This document shows, piece after piece, positions 43,053-51,881 of a stretch of 64,000 bases of DNA. The first letter of the stretch is position 1, and each line of letters opens with the position of its first letter. The position numbers and the translations under genes are program-made. The notes beneath the pieces are model-generated. The model was not told the origin of the DNA. It saw nothing but the letters and a program-made list of their open reading frames with translations, and made no database searches. This DNA comes from DASTFY01 sp963829955. Lineage in GTDB: Bacteria; Actinomycetota; Acidimicrobiia; Acidimicrobiales; Ilumatobacteraceae. The DNA lies in contig CAWHKS010000003.1 of NCBI GenBank assembly GCA_963829955.1, positions 62,001-126,000 of the forward strand, read 5' to 3'.

Positions 43053-43714
43053 TCACCGTGCTCATCGCCGACGATCAGGCGCTGGTGCGGGCCGGCTTCC
43101 GTTCCCTCCTCGACGCGCAAGACGACATCGTGGTCGTCGCCGAGGCGTCGGACGGGGACGAGGCCTACCGTCTCGCCCTCGAGCACCGGCCGGACGTCGT
43201 GCTGATGGACATCCGCATGCCCGGCACCGACGGGCTGACCGCGACGGGGCGCATCGGAAGCGACCCGCGCCTGGACGCGATCAAGGTCGTCATCCTCACG
43301 ACCTTCGATCTCGACGAGTACGTGTTCGAGGCGATCCGCTCGGGTGCCAACGGGTTCCTCGTGAAGGACACCGAGCCGGCCGAGCTGCTGCGGGCCGTCC
43401 GCGCGGTCGTCGCCGGTGATGCGCTGCTGTCGCCCGGCATCACGCGGCGCCTCATCGAGGAGTTCGCACACCGGGCCAAGGACCCCACCGGGCTGCCCGA
43501 CCTCGACCGCCTCACTGATCGTGAGCGCGAGGTCGTCGGCCTCGTGGCCGAGGGGCTCTCGAACGAGGAGATCGCCGGGCGACTGGTGATGAGCACGGCG
43601 ACCGCCAAGACCCATGTCAGCCGGGCCATGGTCAAGGTCGGCGCCCGGGACCGGGCTCAGCTCGTGGTGTTCGCCTATGAGACCGGCCTCGTGCGGCCAG
43701 GCTGGCAGCGCTGA
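43049..43714 (+). CDS. NarL/LuxR-family response regulator
   Basis: This is a 221-residue DNA-binding response regulator. The receiver domain has the acidic pair IADDQALVRAGF, the phosphorylated Asp in DVVLMDIRMPGTDG, the Thr switch in VVILTTFDLD and Lys in GFLVKDTEPA. The LuxR helix-turn-helix is LTDREREVVGLVAEGLSNEEIAGRL in outline to AKTHVSRAMVKVG. It is coupled to the kinase gene and sits 86 bp before an ABC transporter operon that it probably controls. Confidence 0.93.
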   Translation: MITVLIADDQALVRAGFRSLLDAQDDIVVVAEASDGDEAYRLALEHRPDVVLMDIRMPGTDGLTATGRIGSDPRLDAIKVVILTTFDLDEYVFEAIRSGANGFLVKDTEPAELLRAVRAVVAGDALLSPGITRRLIEEFAHRAKDPTGLPDLDRLTDREREVVGLVAEGLSNEEIAGRLVMSTATAKTHVSRAMVKVGARDRAQLVVFAYETGLVRPGWQR

Positions 43715-43800
43715 TCGGTCCATCGCTACTGCACCGGGCGTAGCCGCAGAGCCTCCCCCGGTCGGACGACGCCACGGACCGGGGTGGCGATCCTGGAACC

Positions 43801-44718
43801 ATGACCAATGCAGTCTCGGTGTCCGGCCTCACGAAGCGGTACGGGCACCGCACGGTGGTGGACCACCTCACACTCGAGCTCCCGCGCGGCGTCGTGGCCG
43901 GTTTCATCGGCCCGAACGGCGCCGGCAAGACGACCACCATGGCCATGTTGCTCGGCCTCGTCCGGCCCTCGGAGGGGTCGGGGACCGTGCTCGGCTGGCC
44001 GATCGGCCGCCCCGCCGAGTTCCTCGGCGACGTCGGAGCACTCATCGAAGGCCCGGCGTTCTACCCCTCGATCAGCGGCCGGCGGAACCTCGAAATGCTC
44101 GCCATCGCCGGAGGCCACCACCGCGGACGGATCACGGGCCTGCTGGAGCAGGTGGGCCTGGCCGGCCGGGGAGAGGATCAGTACCGCAGCTACTCGCTCG
44201 GCATGAAGCAACGCCTCGGCATCGCTGCCGCGCTGCTCGGCGACCCCGAGCTGCTCATCCTCGACGAGCCGGCCAACGGCCTCGATCCGCAGGGCGTGCA
44301 GGAGATGAGGGGCCTGATCGGGCGCTTGGCCGGGGGCGGGCGGACCGTCCTCGTGTCATCGCACGACCTGAGCGAGTTGGAGCAGGTCTGCGACTGGGTG
44401 GTGCTCATCGAGGGCGGCCGCGCCCTGTACGAGGGACCGACGCGTGACCTGCTCGACGACCGGGGCGGGCGCCTCACGGTCCTCCCCGAGTGGCCCGCCG
44501 ACGGCGCGCGCCTGATCGAGCTGCTCCGGACCCACGACCTCGAGGTCGGGCAGGAGGACGGCCGGATCGTCGTGTCCGCCGGCCGGGGAGACCAGCCGGC
44601 GCTCGCTGCGGCGGTCAACCGCCTGGCGTTCGACGCCGGCATCGTGCTCGTCGAGCTGTCACCGGTGCGGACCACGCTCGAGGAGCGCTACCTGTCGATG
44701 ATGGAGGTTGCAGGGTGA
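43801..44718 (+). CDS. ABC transporter ATP-binding protein
   Basis: This 305-residue ATPase drives an exporter. Walker A is GPNGAGKTTT, the signature is YSLGMKQRL, Walker B is LLILDEPANGLDPQG and the switch His is in LVSSHDLSELE. The C-terminal 85 residues are an extension of the BcrA/NatA type. Its stop overlaps the permease start (GTGA). Being next to a two-component system suggests peptide-antibiotic or envelope-stress export, which is inference. Confidence 0.9.
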   Translation: MTNAVSVSGLTKRYGHRTVVDHLTLELPRGVVAGFIGPNGAGKTTTMAMLLGLVRPSEGSGTVLGWPIGRPAEFLGDVGALIEGPAFYPSISGRRNLEMLAIAGGHHRGRITGLLEQVGLAGRGEDQYRSYSLGMKQRLGIAAALLGDPELLILDEPANGLDPQGVQEMRGLIGRLAGGGRTVLVSSHDLSELEQVCDWVVLIEGGRALYEGPTRDLLDDRGGRLTVLPEWPADGARLIELLRTHDLEVGQEDGRIVVSAGRGDQPALAAAVNRLAFDAGIVLVELSPVRTTLEERYLSMMEVAG

Positions 44719-45512
44719 TCAGGATCGTTCATGCTCAGCTGGTGCGGCTCGCCCGCGGCCGGACCATCGCCGTCCTGGTCGCGACCACGCTGCTCTTCGC
44801 CGTCCTCACCAGCTTGACCGTGTTCGGGACGGCGAGCTCGGAGCCTGCCGTCGGCGGTGCCGCCGGACGAGGCAGCACGACCATCTCGGCGCTCGAAGGC
44901 CCCTCCGGTGGCACCGAGGCCTTCGCCATCGGTGCCTCGTTCACGGGTTTCCTCGTGTTCGTCACGTTCATCGCTCTGATCGCCACGGAGTTCTCAGGAG
45001 GGACGTGGCGGGCGCTCCTGCTCCGCGATCCGCATCGCCGGCGTGTGCTGGTGGGAACCGTCGCGGCCGTGCTCGTGCTGGCGGCGGGCACCGTCGCTCT
45101 GGCCGAGCTGCTGACGTTCGTGGCGTCGTGGATCGTGGCGCCGGCCAACGGTGTGGCGACCGCCGAGTGGTTCACCATCTCCGGCGTCGCCGCCGCGGCC
45201 GGGAACTACCTCACCGTGCTGGCCGGGATCATCGGGTGGGCGGTCTTCGGCACCACCCTGGCCGTCATCTTCCGGTCGGCGCCGCTGGCCCTCGGTGTCG
45301 GCTTCGCCTGGGCCGGCCCGTTCGAGAACATCGTGGTCGACTCGTGGGACACGGGGTACCGGCTCTTTCCCGGCCAGGTGCTGGCGTCCCTCATCCGCGG
45401 TGGCACCGTCGAGCTCACGATGGGCCGGGCCGTGTTCACGGCGATCGTGTACGTGACCGGCGCCGCGCTGGTCGCATTGACGCTTGTGTCGCGCCGGGAC
45501 GTGACCGCTTAG
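44715..45512 (+). CDS. ABC-2 type permease subunit
   Basis: This is a 265-residue membrane protein with about six helices: one after the basic N-terminus (IRIVHAQLVRLARGR, then TIAVLVATTLLFAVL), then FAIGASFTGFLVFVTFIAL, VLVGTVAAVLVLAAGTVAL and further pairs to the C-terminus. FSGGTWRALLLRDPHRRR is typical of ABC-2 exporters. GTG 44715 overlaps the ATPase gene. The stop faces the P450 stop 6 bp away. Confidence 0.85.
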   Translation: MIRIVHAQLVRLARGRTIAVLVATTLLFAVLTSLTVFGTASSEPAVGGAAGRGSTTISALEGPSGGTEAFAIGASFTGFLVFVTFIALIATEFSGGTWRALLLRDPHRRRVLVGTVAAVLVLAAGTVALAELLTFVASWIVAPANGVATAEWFTISGVAAAAGNYLTVLAGIIGWAVFGTTLAVIFRSAPLALGVGFAWAGPFENIVVDSWDTGYRLFPGQVLASLIRGGTVELTMGRAVFTAIVYVTGAALVALTLVSRRDVTA

Positions 45513-45518
45513 GTCCAT

Positions 45519-46781
45519 CTAGGCCGGATCGTCGGCGGCATCGGCTCGATCGTCGAGGGACCAGGCGACGGGCACGGCGTGCCGGCCCCAGAGGAACGGC
45601 GAGCCGACGCGCTCGGTCTCCCCGTCGAGCCGCAAGGTGGGAAGGCCAGCTAGGAGCTCCTCGATGGCCACCTTCGCGGTGAGGCGGGCCAGGTGGGCGC
45701 CGAGGCAGTGGTGGATGCCCCAGCTGAACGAGTAGTGCCGCCTCGTCTCCAGCAACGGGCGATCGAGCACGAACTCGTCCGGCCTGTCGGGGAACCGGTC
45801 GGGATCGCGGTTGGCCGACGCGTAGAGGACCATGAGCTTCGACCCCGCGGGGATGTCCACCCCGTCGATCTCGGTGTCGAGGTCGCTGGTGCGGCACAGC
45901 CCGAGCACAGGGGCGTCGAAGCGGAGGCTCTCCTCGACCGCGTTGGCGACGAGGTCCGGCTCGGCCAGGAGGCGACACCAGCGGGCGGGGCGGTCCTCGA
46001 GGAGGCGCCACACGCAGTTCGTGATGAGGGAGGTCGTGGTCTCGTGCCCGGCGATGAGGAGCTGGTTGACCATGTTGACGAGCTCGCCAAGAGGCATGCG
46101 TGCGCCGTCGTCCGTGTACGCCTCGACGGCGAGATGGCTGAGGAGCCCCGGCGGGAGCTCATCGCCGCGTCCCGCGTCGGCCAGCTCCCTACGCCGCTCC
46201 ACCTCGGCGGTGGTGAAGGCGCTCAACTCGCGGCGGGCGTCCCGCCCCCTCTCCGGATACGCCATGGCGACGACCAGCTCGTCGGCCCAGAACACGAAGC
46301 GGTCCCGGTCCGCGATGTCGATGCCCATCAGTGCGCAGAAGCTGGTCACGGGCAGGGGGAGGGCGATGTCGCGGTACAGCTCGGCGTGGCCGGCCGGTCG
46401 CACCTGGTCGATCAGGGCCACGACCACCGAACGGATGGAATCCTCGAGGCGGGCGACCGCGCTGGGGTTGAACCAGTCGCGGGCGAACCCGCGACGGCGC
46501 GTGTGTTCGGGCGGGTCGTCGTGCTGCATGTCGCCGGCCCCGGAGGCACTGTCGGCGATGCCGGGACCGTGCTGGTTGGACCACGTTTGCGGATCCATGA
46601 GCACGCCGTGCACGTGCTCGGCCCTGCTGATCGAGTAGAGGGCGCGGCCCAGCGCGTCGGTCCGGTGCACCGGGCACTCCGCCCGCAAGCGCTCGTAGGC
46701 CGGCATGGGATCGGCGAGGACCTCCTCGTCGAGGGGCGAGTAGTCGACCGGCGAAGGGGCGGCGGGCGGGTGGTCGATCAT
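45519..46781 (-). CDS. Cytochrome P450
   Basis: This is a 420-residue soluble bacterial P450 monooxygenase. The I-helix oxygen-binding motif is LIAGHETTTS, the ExxR is VEESLRFDAP, and the haem-binding loop is FSWGIHHCLGAHLAR with the axial Cys. DMQHDDPPEHTRRR is the usual C-helix region. Substrate is unknown. No ferredoxin or reductase gene is adjacent. ATG 46781 follows a CAGAAT box by 6 nt. Confidence 0.93.
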   Translation of the reverse strand: MIDHPPAAPSPVDYSPLDEEVLADPMPAYERLRAECPVHRTDALGRALYSISRAEHVHGVLMDPQTWSNQHGPGIADSASGAGDMQHDDPPEHTRRRGFARDWFNPSAVARLEDSIRSVVVALIDQVRPAGHAELYRDIALPLPVTSFCALMGIDIADRDRFVFWADELVVAMAYPERGRDARRELSAFTTAEVERRRELADAGRGDELPPGLLSHLAVEAYTDDGARMPLGELVNMVNQLLIAGHETTTSLITNCVWRLLEDRPARWCRLLAEPDLVANAVEESLRFDAPVLGLCRTSDLDTEIDGVDIPAGSKLMVLYASANRDPDRFPDRPDEFVLDRPLLETRRHYSFSWGIHHCLGAHLARLTAKVAIEELLAGLPTLRLDGETERVGSPFLWGRHAVPVAWSLDDRADAADDPA

Positions 46782-46787
46782 GGGCCC

Positions 46788-46793
46788 ATTCTG
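46788..46793 (-). promoter_or_regulatory. Candidate leaderless -10 box for the P450 gene
   Basis: CAGAAT on the minus strand lies 6 nt before ATG 46781. It is a C-type variant of the recurrent TAnnnT box. Confidence 0.35.
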
Positions 46794-46824
46794 CCTGTCG
46801 CCCCTGAGTCTCCCCGAGTTAGGA

Positions 46825-46830
46825 CAAGAT
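46825..46830 (+). promoter_or_regulatory. Candidate leaderless -10 box for the SulP gene
   Basis: CAAGAT lies 6 nt before ATG 46837, and its spacing mirrors that of the divergent P450 box. Confidence 0.35.
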
Positions 46831-46836
46831 GCGGGG

Positions 46837-48540
46837 ATGGACGGAAGGGGCCCGCGCACGGGCGTGCTCGAGCGCATCGCGCCCGGCGTCGCGATGTTGC
46901 ACTCGTACGAGCGGGGCTGGTTCCGTTTCGACCTCGTGGCCGGCGTCGTGCTCGCCGCGATCCTGGTGCCGCAGGGCATGGCCTATGCCGAGCTGGCCGG
47001 CCTCCCGGCCGTCACCGGCCTCTACACGACGATCACCTGCCTGATCGGCTATGCGGTGTTCGGACCGTCGCGGGTGCTCGTGCTCGGGCCCGACTCGTCG
47101 GTATCGCCACTGATCCTCGCCGCGATCGTGCCGCTGGCCGTCGCCGACGATCCGGCACAGGCGATCACCTTGGCCGCCATGCTGGCCGTGATCGTCGGGC
47201 TCATCGAGATCTTCCTCGGCGTCGCCAAGCTCGGCTTCGTCGCCGACCTCCTCTCGAAGGAGGTGCAGGTCGGGTACATGAACGGCCTGGCGGTGACGAT
47301 CATCGTCGGGCAACTGCCCAAGCTTTGTGGCTTTTCTACCGACGCCGACGACTTCATCGACGAGCTGCGGGCCTTCGCCTCCGGCTTCGACCAGCGGAAC
47401 TCGGTCGCGGTCGCCGTAGGCCTCGCCTCCCTCGCCGTCATGCTCCTGCTCCCGCACGTGGTCCCCCGGATCCCGGCGGTCCTCGTGGCCGTCGTCGGGG
47501 CGACCCTCGCGTCGGCGTTGTTCGACCTGGACCTGCCGACCGTCGGCGGGCTCCCGGAGGGTCTGCCCAGGCTCGCGCTGCCATGGACGGACTTCTCGGA
47601 TCTCGGGCCGCTTCTGATCGCCGCGACCGGCATCGTGCTCGTGTCGCTCACCGACACCATCGCCCTGTCGTCGAGCCTCGCCGCCCGCCGGGGCGAGGAG
47701 GTCGATCCCAACCAGGAGATGATCGGCATCGGCGCCGCGAACATCGGGGCTGGCCTCTTCCAGGGATTTGCCGTGTCCGCCAGCAGTTCTCGCACCCCTG
47801 TGGCCGAGCAGGCGGGAGCGAAGAGCCAGGTGACCGGCCTGGTCGGGGCCGGATTGGTCGCGTTGATGCTCGTCGCCTTCCCCTCCGTGCTCGCTGACCT
47901 GCCCCAGACGACCCTGGCGGCCGTCGTCATCTACGCCGGCCTCTCACTGGCCGACATCACCTCGCTTCGCCGGTTCTGGCGTGTTCGCAGGACATCGTTG
48001 GTCCTGTCCCTGGTGGCCACGTCCGGCGTCATCTTCTTCGGGGTGATCGAGGGCATCATCGCCGCCATCGTCTTGTCGGTGGCCTTGTTCTTCCAGCGCA
48101 GCTGGTGGCCCCACGGCGAGCTCTTGGGCCACTTCGACGACGGGTGGCACGCGATTCACACCAGGACCACCGACGCCGAGCCACACGCGGGCGTCATCGT
48201 CTTCCGGTGGGAAGCACCGCTGTTCTTCGCCAACTCAGGCATGTTCCGGCAGCAGCTCCGCCATCACATCCGGGCGAACCAGCCCCGCTGGGTGGTGCTT
48301 CAGTGTGAGGCGATCACGGACATCGACGTGACCGCGGCGGAGATGCTCGAGCGGCTCGACATCGAGTTGAACGAGGTCGGCATCCACGTCGCGTTCGTCG
48401 AGTTGCGTACCCGGCTCCACGACCTGCTCTCCGACTACGGCTTGCTCGGCACCCTCGACCGCGAGCACTTCTACGGGACCATCGACGAGGCGTTCGCCGC
48501 GATCGCGGACGATACCGAGAGCGAGGACGAGCCGACCTGA
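46837..48540 (+). CDS. SulP/SLC26 family anion transporter with STAS domain
   Basis: This 567-residue permease has the SulP signature FDLVAGVVLAAILVPQGMAYAELAG in outline, at residues 29-53. About 11-12 membrane helices follow to residue 420. The C-terminal STAS domain (GVIVFRWEAPLFFAN, WVVLQCEAITDIDVTAAEML) is complete. Substrates of the family include sulfate, bicarbonate and dicarboxylates; here it cannot be told. An upstream ATG (46780) overlaps the P450 start and is less likely. A hairpin terminator follows. Confidence 0.92.
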   Translation: MDGRGPRTGVLERIAPGVAMLHSYERGWFRFDLVAGVVLAAILVPQGMAYAELAGLPAVTGLYTTITCLIGYAVFGPSRVLVLGPDSSVSPLILAAIVPLAVADDPAQAITLAAMLAVIVGLIEIFLGVAKLGFVADLLSKEVQVGYMNGLAVTIIVGQLPKLCGFSTDADDFIDELRAFASGFDQRNSVAVAVGLASLAVMLLLPHVVPRIPAVLVAVVGATLASALFDLDLPTVGGLPEGLPRLALPWTDFSDLGPLLIAATGIVLVSLTDTIALSSSLAARRGEEVDPNQEMIGIGAANIGAGLFQGFAVSASSSRTPVAEQAGAKSQVTGLVGAGLVALMLVAFPSVLADLPQTTLAAVVIYAGLSLADITSLRRFWRVRRTSLVLSLVATSGVIFFGVIEGIIAAIVLSVALFFQRSWWPHGELLGHFDDGWHAIHTRTTDAEPHAGVIVFRWEAPLFFANSGMFRQQLRHHIRANQPRWVVLQCEAITDIDVTAAEMLERLDIELNEVGIHVAFVELRTRLHDLLSDYGLLGTLDREHFYGTIDEAFAAIADDTESEDEPT

Positions 48541-48565
48541 TCGACTCGCGCTGGCCCGACGCGCA

Positions 48566-48591
48566 AGGACCGCCCGACCGGGGGCGGTCCT
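48566..48591 (+). terminator. Hairpin terminator after the SulP gene
   Basis: AGGACCGCCC (48566-48575) pairs with GGGCGGTCCT (48582-48591), giving a perfect 10-bp stem and a 6-nt loop, 25 bp past the stop. It may also terminate the convergent small gene. A poor T stretch follows. Confidence 0.75.
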
Positions 48592-48607
48592 CGGCGTGTC
48601 GCTCGGG

Positions 48608-48766
48608 TCAGGCTCGGCGGCCGCGGAACAGGCTGTACCCCCCAGGGCCGACCAGGCAACCCAGCACGATCAGGATGATCCCGAAGAGGATCTGCCCCTG
48701 GATGAGCTGCACGATGCCGACGATCACGAGGATCGCGGCGATGACCCAAAGCACGGTTGCGTTCAT
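48608..48766 (-). CDS. Small membrane protein, 52 residues
   Basis: A 52-codon frame starts at ATG 48766. It encodes two closely spaced hydrophobic helices (TVLWVIAAILVIVGIVQLI and ILFGIIILIVLGCLV-like) and ends GPGGYSLFRGRRA. The G-P-G-G-(Y/W)-S ending after the second helix is a pattern I associate with small conserved actinobacterial membrane proteins. Function is unknown. The 162 bp between it and the NuoF-like gene hold nothing else recognisable. Confidence 0.65.
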   Translation of the reverse strand: MNATVLWVIAAILVIVGIVQLIQGQILFGIILIVLGCLVGPGGYSLFRGRRA

Positions 48767-48928
48767 GGAACCGCCTCACTTTCTGTTCGTCCGTTCGTGC
48801 CCCCAGCGTGAGGCAGTCAAACACGGCCTTCATGCCGTCTAGCGCAGCGCTACCCGCGTGAGCACCCCGTTCAACCGGACGCGGCGGAACGGCGGCCATG
48901 TCATCAAACCACCGGGCGGTGCGACAGC

Positions 48929-50323
48929 ATGGTCCTGATGACCGGAGTCCGCTACCTGCTGCCTGACGTGCCCATCAGCAGCGTCGATGAATATCGCGCC
49001 GGCGGCGGAGGCCAGGGCATCGTCGCGGCCCGCCGGCTCGGGCCGGAAGCGACCGTCGACGAGATCACCGCGTCCGGGCTGCGCGGGCGCGGCGGCGCAG
49101 GCTTCCCGACAGGCGTGAAGTGGGGTTCGGTGCAGACGGCCGGGGGAGGCCGGCACTACGTCGTGGCCAACGGGGCGGAGGGTGAGCCCGCCACGTTCAA
49201 GGATCGGATGTTGATGCGACGCGACCCGTACCGCGTCATCGAGGGCGCGGCCATCGCGGCGTCGGTCGTCGGTGCCGCCGAGGTGTTCGTCGCCACGAAG
49301 CGATCGTTCGTCACCGAGATCGCCGCGCTGCGACGGGCGGCCGTGGAGTTGAGCGAGTCGGGGCTGCTCGCCGACCTCGAGGTGGTCATCGTCGAAGGTC
49401 CGGACGAGTACCTGTTCGGTGAGGAGAAGGCGCTGCTCGAGGTCATCGAGGGCCGGGACCCGCTGCCCCGCCTCCTTCCTCCGTGGCAGCACGGGCTGTT
49501 CGCCACGGTGCCGGCGGGCGGCTGGGAAGGCGAGGTCGTCACCGGCCGGGGCGACAGCAACCCGACTGTCGTCAGCAACGTGGAGACGATGGCCACTGCC
49601 GCGCACGTGCTGGCCCAGGGGGCCGACTGGTTCCGATCGACGGGCACCGCCCAGTCGCCGGGCAACATCCTCTGCACCGTGGTCGGTGACGTCGTCCGGC
49701 CGGGGGTCTTCGAGGTCGAGCTCGGGACGCCCCTGGCCGAGCTGCTCGCACTGGCCGGCGGCCCACCCGCCGGCCGGCACTGGCGGGCGGCGCTGTCTGG
49801 CGTCTCCAACGCCGTGTTGCCGGCCGCCGACTTCGATGTCCCCCTCACCTACGAGGACATGACCGCCCGCGGCTCGGGGCTCGGCGCGGCCGGGTTCGTG
49901 CTCTACGACGACAGCACGGACATGCTGAGCGTCGCCCGCGAGCTGTCGCGTTTCCTCGCCGTCGAGTCGTGTGGCCAGTGCCCACCGTGCAAGGAAGGGT
50001 GCATGCAGATCACCGACCGACTGCTGACGATCGAGGTGGGCGGCGGCAGCGATTCCGACCTCGGGGAGGTCCAGGCCTTGCTCCGGCAGGTCACCGACGC
50101 CAACCGCTGCTACCTCGGCACGCAGGAGCAGATCGTCGTCTCGAGCATCCTGCGCCGCTTCCCCGAGGATGTCGCCGCGCACCTCGAAGGGACGGCGCCG
50201 CCGCTTCGATCCGTGCTGGTCCCTTTGGTGAAGGACATCACGGACGACGGTGTGGTCGTCTACGACGACCGGCACGCCAGGAAGCGCCCGGACTGGTCGT
50301 TCGACGACGCACCCTCGACCTGA
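48929..50323 (+). CDS. NuoF-like flavoprotein (NADH dehydrogenase 51-kDa family), stand-alone
   Basis: This 464-residue protein has the FMN/NADH region ASGLRGRGGAGFPTG and ANGAEGEPATFKDRML, the SLBB region, and the [4Fe-4S] site ESCGQCPPCKEG with a distant Cys in NRCYLGTQ. These are features of NuoF, HoxF and formate-dehydrogenase beta subunits. No other complex I, hydrogenase or formate dehydrogenase subunit is nearby. The usual N-A-D-E-G-E-P is N-G-A-E-G-E-P here. It could use NAD(P)H with an unlinked partner such as a NuoE-like protein. Confidence 0.85.
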   Translation: MVLMTGVRYLLPDVPISSVDEYRAGGGGQGIVAARRLGPEATVDEITASGLRGRGGAGFPTGVKWGSVQTAGGGRHYVVANGAEGEPATFKDRMLMRRDPYRVIEGAAIAASVVGAAEVFVATKRSFVTEIAALRRAAVELSESGLLADLEVVIVEGPDEYLFGEEKALLEVIEGRDPLPRLLPPWQHGLFATVPAGGWEGEVVTGRGDSNPTVVSNVETMATAAHVLAQGADWFRSTGTAQSPGNILCTVVGDVVRPGVFEVELGTPLAELLALAGGPPAGRHWRAALSGVSNAVLPAADFDVPLTYEDMTARGSGLGAAGFVLYDDSTDMLSVARELSRFLAVESCGQCPPCKEGCMQITDRLLTIEVGGGSDSDLGEVQALLRQVTDANRCYLGTQEQIVVSSILRRFPEDVAAHLEGTAPPLRSVLVPLVKDITDDGVVVYDDRHARKRPDWSFDDAPST

Positions 50324-50333
50324 CGGGAGCTTG

Positions 50334-51164
50334 TCAGCCCGCCGTAGCCTCGGCGGCGTCGGCGGGATCCGTGGCCGGCGGCGGCCTCCTGGTGGAACGG
50401 AGCTGCAGCAGCATCCGAACCGCGACTGCGGCGAGGAGGACGGCGAAGAGCACGTTGGAGGTCGTCTCGGAGAGGCCCACGGACACCTGTGACGCCGCGA
50501 ACGCGGACACGATGCCGGCCATGCCGACCACCGCGGCGATCCGGAGGTCCGTGTTGTGCTTCGTGCGGTTGCGCCACGTGCCCATCACGGCGGTCGGCAC
50601 GATGACGGCCAGCGACGTGCCTTTGGCCACCACGGCGGGGATGCCGAAGAGCACGATCATCGCCGGCACCATGACGATCCCCCCGCCGACGCCGAGGAGC
50701 CCGGCGAGGATGCCCGTGATCAGCCCGATCAGCACCAGGAGCGCCCCGCGGCCGACCGTCAGGTCCGAGCGGCCGACGGCGCTGGAGTGATCAGCGATGA
50801 GGCGCACGGCGGTGAGCAGCAGGAAGCCCGCGAAGACGTAGCCGAGCACGCGCTGGGGCAGGACGTGGAGGATGTGCGTGCCGATGACGGCGCCGCCGAC
50901 CGCGCCGATCGCCAGTAGCACGCCGACCGGCCAGTCCACCTTGTCCTCCAGGGTGTAGCCGATCAGGCTGGCCACGGCGATGGGCAGCACGGCCGCCAGC
51001 GACGTGCCGTGGGCGAGGCGCTGGTCCATGTGCATGAACAGCACGAGCGCGGGGACGATGAGGATGCCGCCGCCGACGCCGAACAATCCGCCCAGGAACC
51101 CGGCCACCACCCCCAGTACGGCCGCCCGCACGAGCCAGCCCTGCGCCCGTGCTGTCGCCGTCAT
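50334..51164 (-). CDS. TSUP (TauE/SafE) family permease
   Basis: This is a 276-residue protein with eight predicted helices in two halves. Each half has the TSUP motif: GGLFGVGGGILIVPALV and AGLLGVGGGIVMVPAMI. These permeases export sulfite, sulfoacetate or other organosulfur anions. Nearby SulP and SLC13 genes hint at sulfur anion traffic but do not prove it. The tail is Arg/Pro/Ala-rich. It converges with the NuoF-like gene. Confidence 0.9.
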   Translation of the reverse strand: MTATARAQGWLVRAAVLGVVAGFLGGLFGVGGGILIVPALVLFMHMDQRLAHGTSLAAVLPIAVASLIGYTLEDKVDWPVGVLLAIGAVGGAVIGTHILHVLPQRVLGYVFAGFLLLTAVRLIADHSSAVGRSDLTVGRGALLVLIGLITGILAGLLGVGGGIVMVPAMIVLFGIPAVVAKGTSLAVIVPTAVMGTWRNRTKHNTDLRIAAVVGMAGIVSAFAASQVSVGLSETTSNVLFAVLLAAVAVRMLLQLRSTRRPPPATDPADAAEATAG

Positions 51165-51212
51165 CGCCCTCAGGCTGCCACGTCGCCCGGATGAGTGGGC
51201 AAGGCCACGCCG

Positions 51213-51605
51213 TCACCCGTACAGCGTGAAGCCCGCCTGGGCGAAGTCGTCATCGAAGGCCATGGCCGTCGTGATGCCCTCGTCACGCATGATCGTGAAG
51301 CTGGTGACGTCGACGAGGGACAGACGCCGGTTGCCGGCTCGTCGCCAGCCAGCTACCGCCCGGCGGTGGGTCGCCCGGTCGATCGTGGCGAGCACGGCCA
51401 CGGGCAACAGGCCGTCGTGAAGCTGATCGACCGCCCCCATGCCGAGCCGACGCTGCACCAGCGCGGAGGTCTCCAGGACCACGTAGGTGTGTGTGAGCAC
51501 GGCATGCTCGTCGAGGATGCTGTGCCACCGATCGACTGCAGGTTCGTGATTGGCGTCGTCTTCGTCGAGCAGCGCGTACCAGGCCGACGTATCGACCAGG
51601 ATCAC
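51213..51605 (-). CDS. PIN-domain ribonuclease toxin (VapC-like)
   Basis: This 130-residue protein has the PIN acidic residues: Asp in MILVDTSAWYAL, Glu in YVVLETSALV, Asp in LSLVDVTSF and the late Asp pair in AFDDDFAQAGF. VapC toxins cleave tRNA or rRNA. The start overlaps the stop of the upstream antitoxin (ATGA-type overlap, 4 bp), so it forms a VapBC module with it. Confidence 0.9.
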   Translation of the reverse strand: MILVDTSAWYALLDEDDANHEPAVDRWHSILDEHAVLTHTYVVLETSALVQRRLGMGAVDQLHDGLLPVAVLATIDRATHRRAVAGWRRAGNRRLSLVDVTSFTIMRDEGITTAMAFDDDFAQAGFTLYG

Positions 51606-51841
51606 CAGCGGTCCCCAGCGGCCAGCACCTCGTCGTGATCGACCGCCGTGTTGGACGTGCCGGACCGGAACCCGCCGACCGCATCCCTCGCGCGGGCCCG
51701 GGTCCGCTCGGGGCCGCCGTCGTCCAGGAGCAGGTCGAGAGCATCCCTGATCAGGGCCGCGAGCGAAATCCCGCGCCGGTCCGCCTCGATACGGGCGAGC
51801 CGCATCTGATCGCTACTGAGCGAGATCTGGGTCCGGATCAC
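51602..51841 (-). CDS. Ribbon-helix-helix antitoxin (VapB-like)
   Basis: This is a 79-residue antitoxin. The N-terminal ribbon-helix-helix is VIRTQISLSSDQMRLARIE and GISLAALIRDALDLLL; the C-terminal half, including a Gly-Thr-Ser-Asn stretch, should bind the PIN toxin. GTG 51841 is selected because a good -10 box lies 6 nt before it and the ATG at 51849 is out of frame. The gene overlaps the vapC-like gene. Confidence 0.82.
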   Translation of the reverse strand: MIRTQISLSSDQMRLARIEADRRGISLAALIRDALDLLLDDGGPERTRARARDAVGGFRSGTSNTAVDHDEVLAAGDRW

Positions 51842-51847
51842 CTCAAC

Positions 51848-51876
51848 ATGATAACAGTTCGTGCAAAGTGATGTAA
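51848..51876 (-). promoter_or_regulatory. Promoter of the VapBC module (leaderless)
   Basis: On the minus strand TTACAT (51876-51871) and TATCAT (51853-51848) are separated by 17 bp. The -10 box ends 6 nt before GTG 51841, so the transcript should start at the start codon. This AT-rich patch stands out in its GC-rich surroundings. Confidence 0.6.
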
Positions 51877-51881
51877 TCGCC

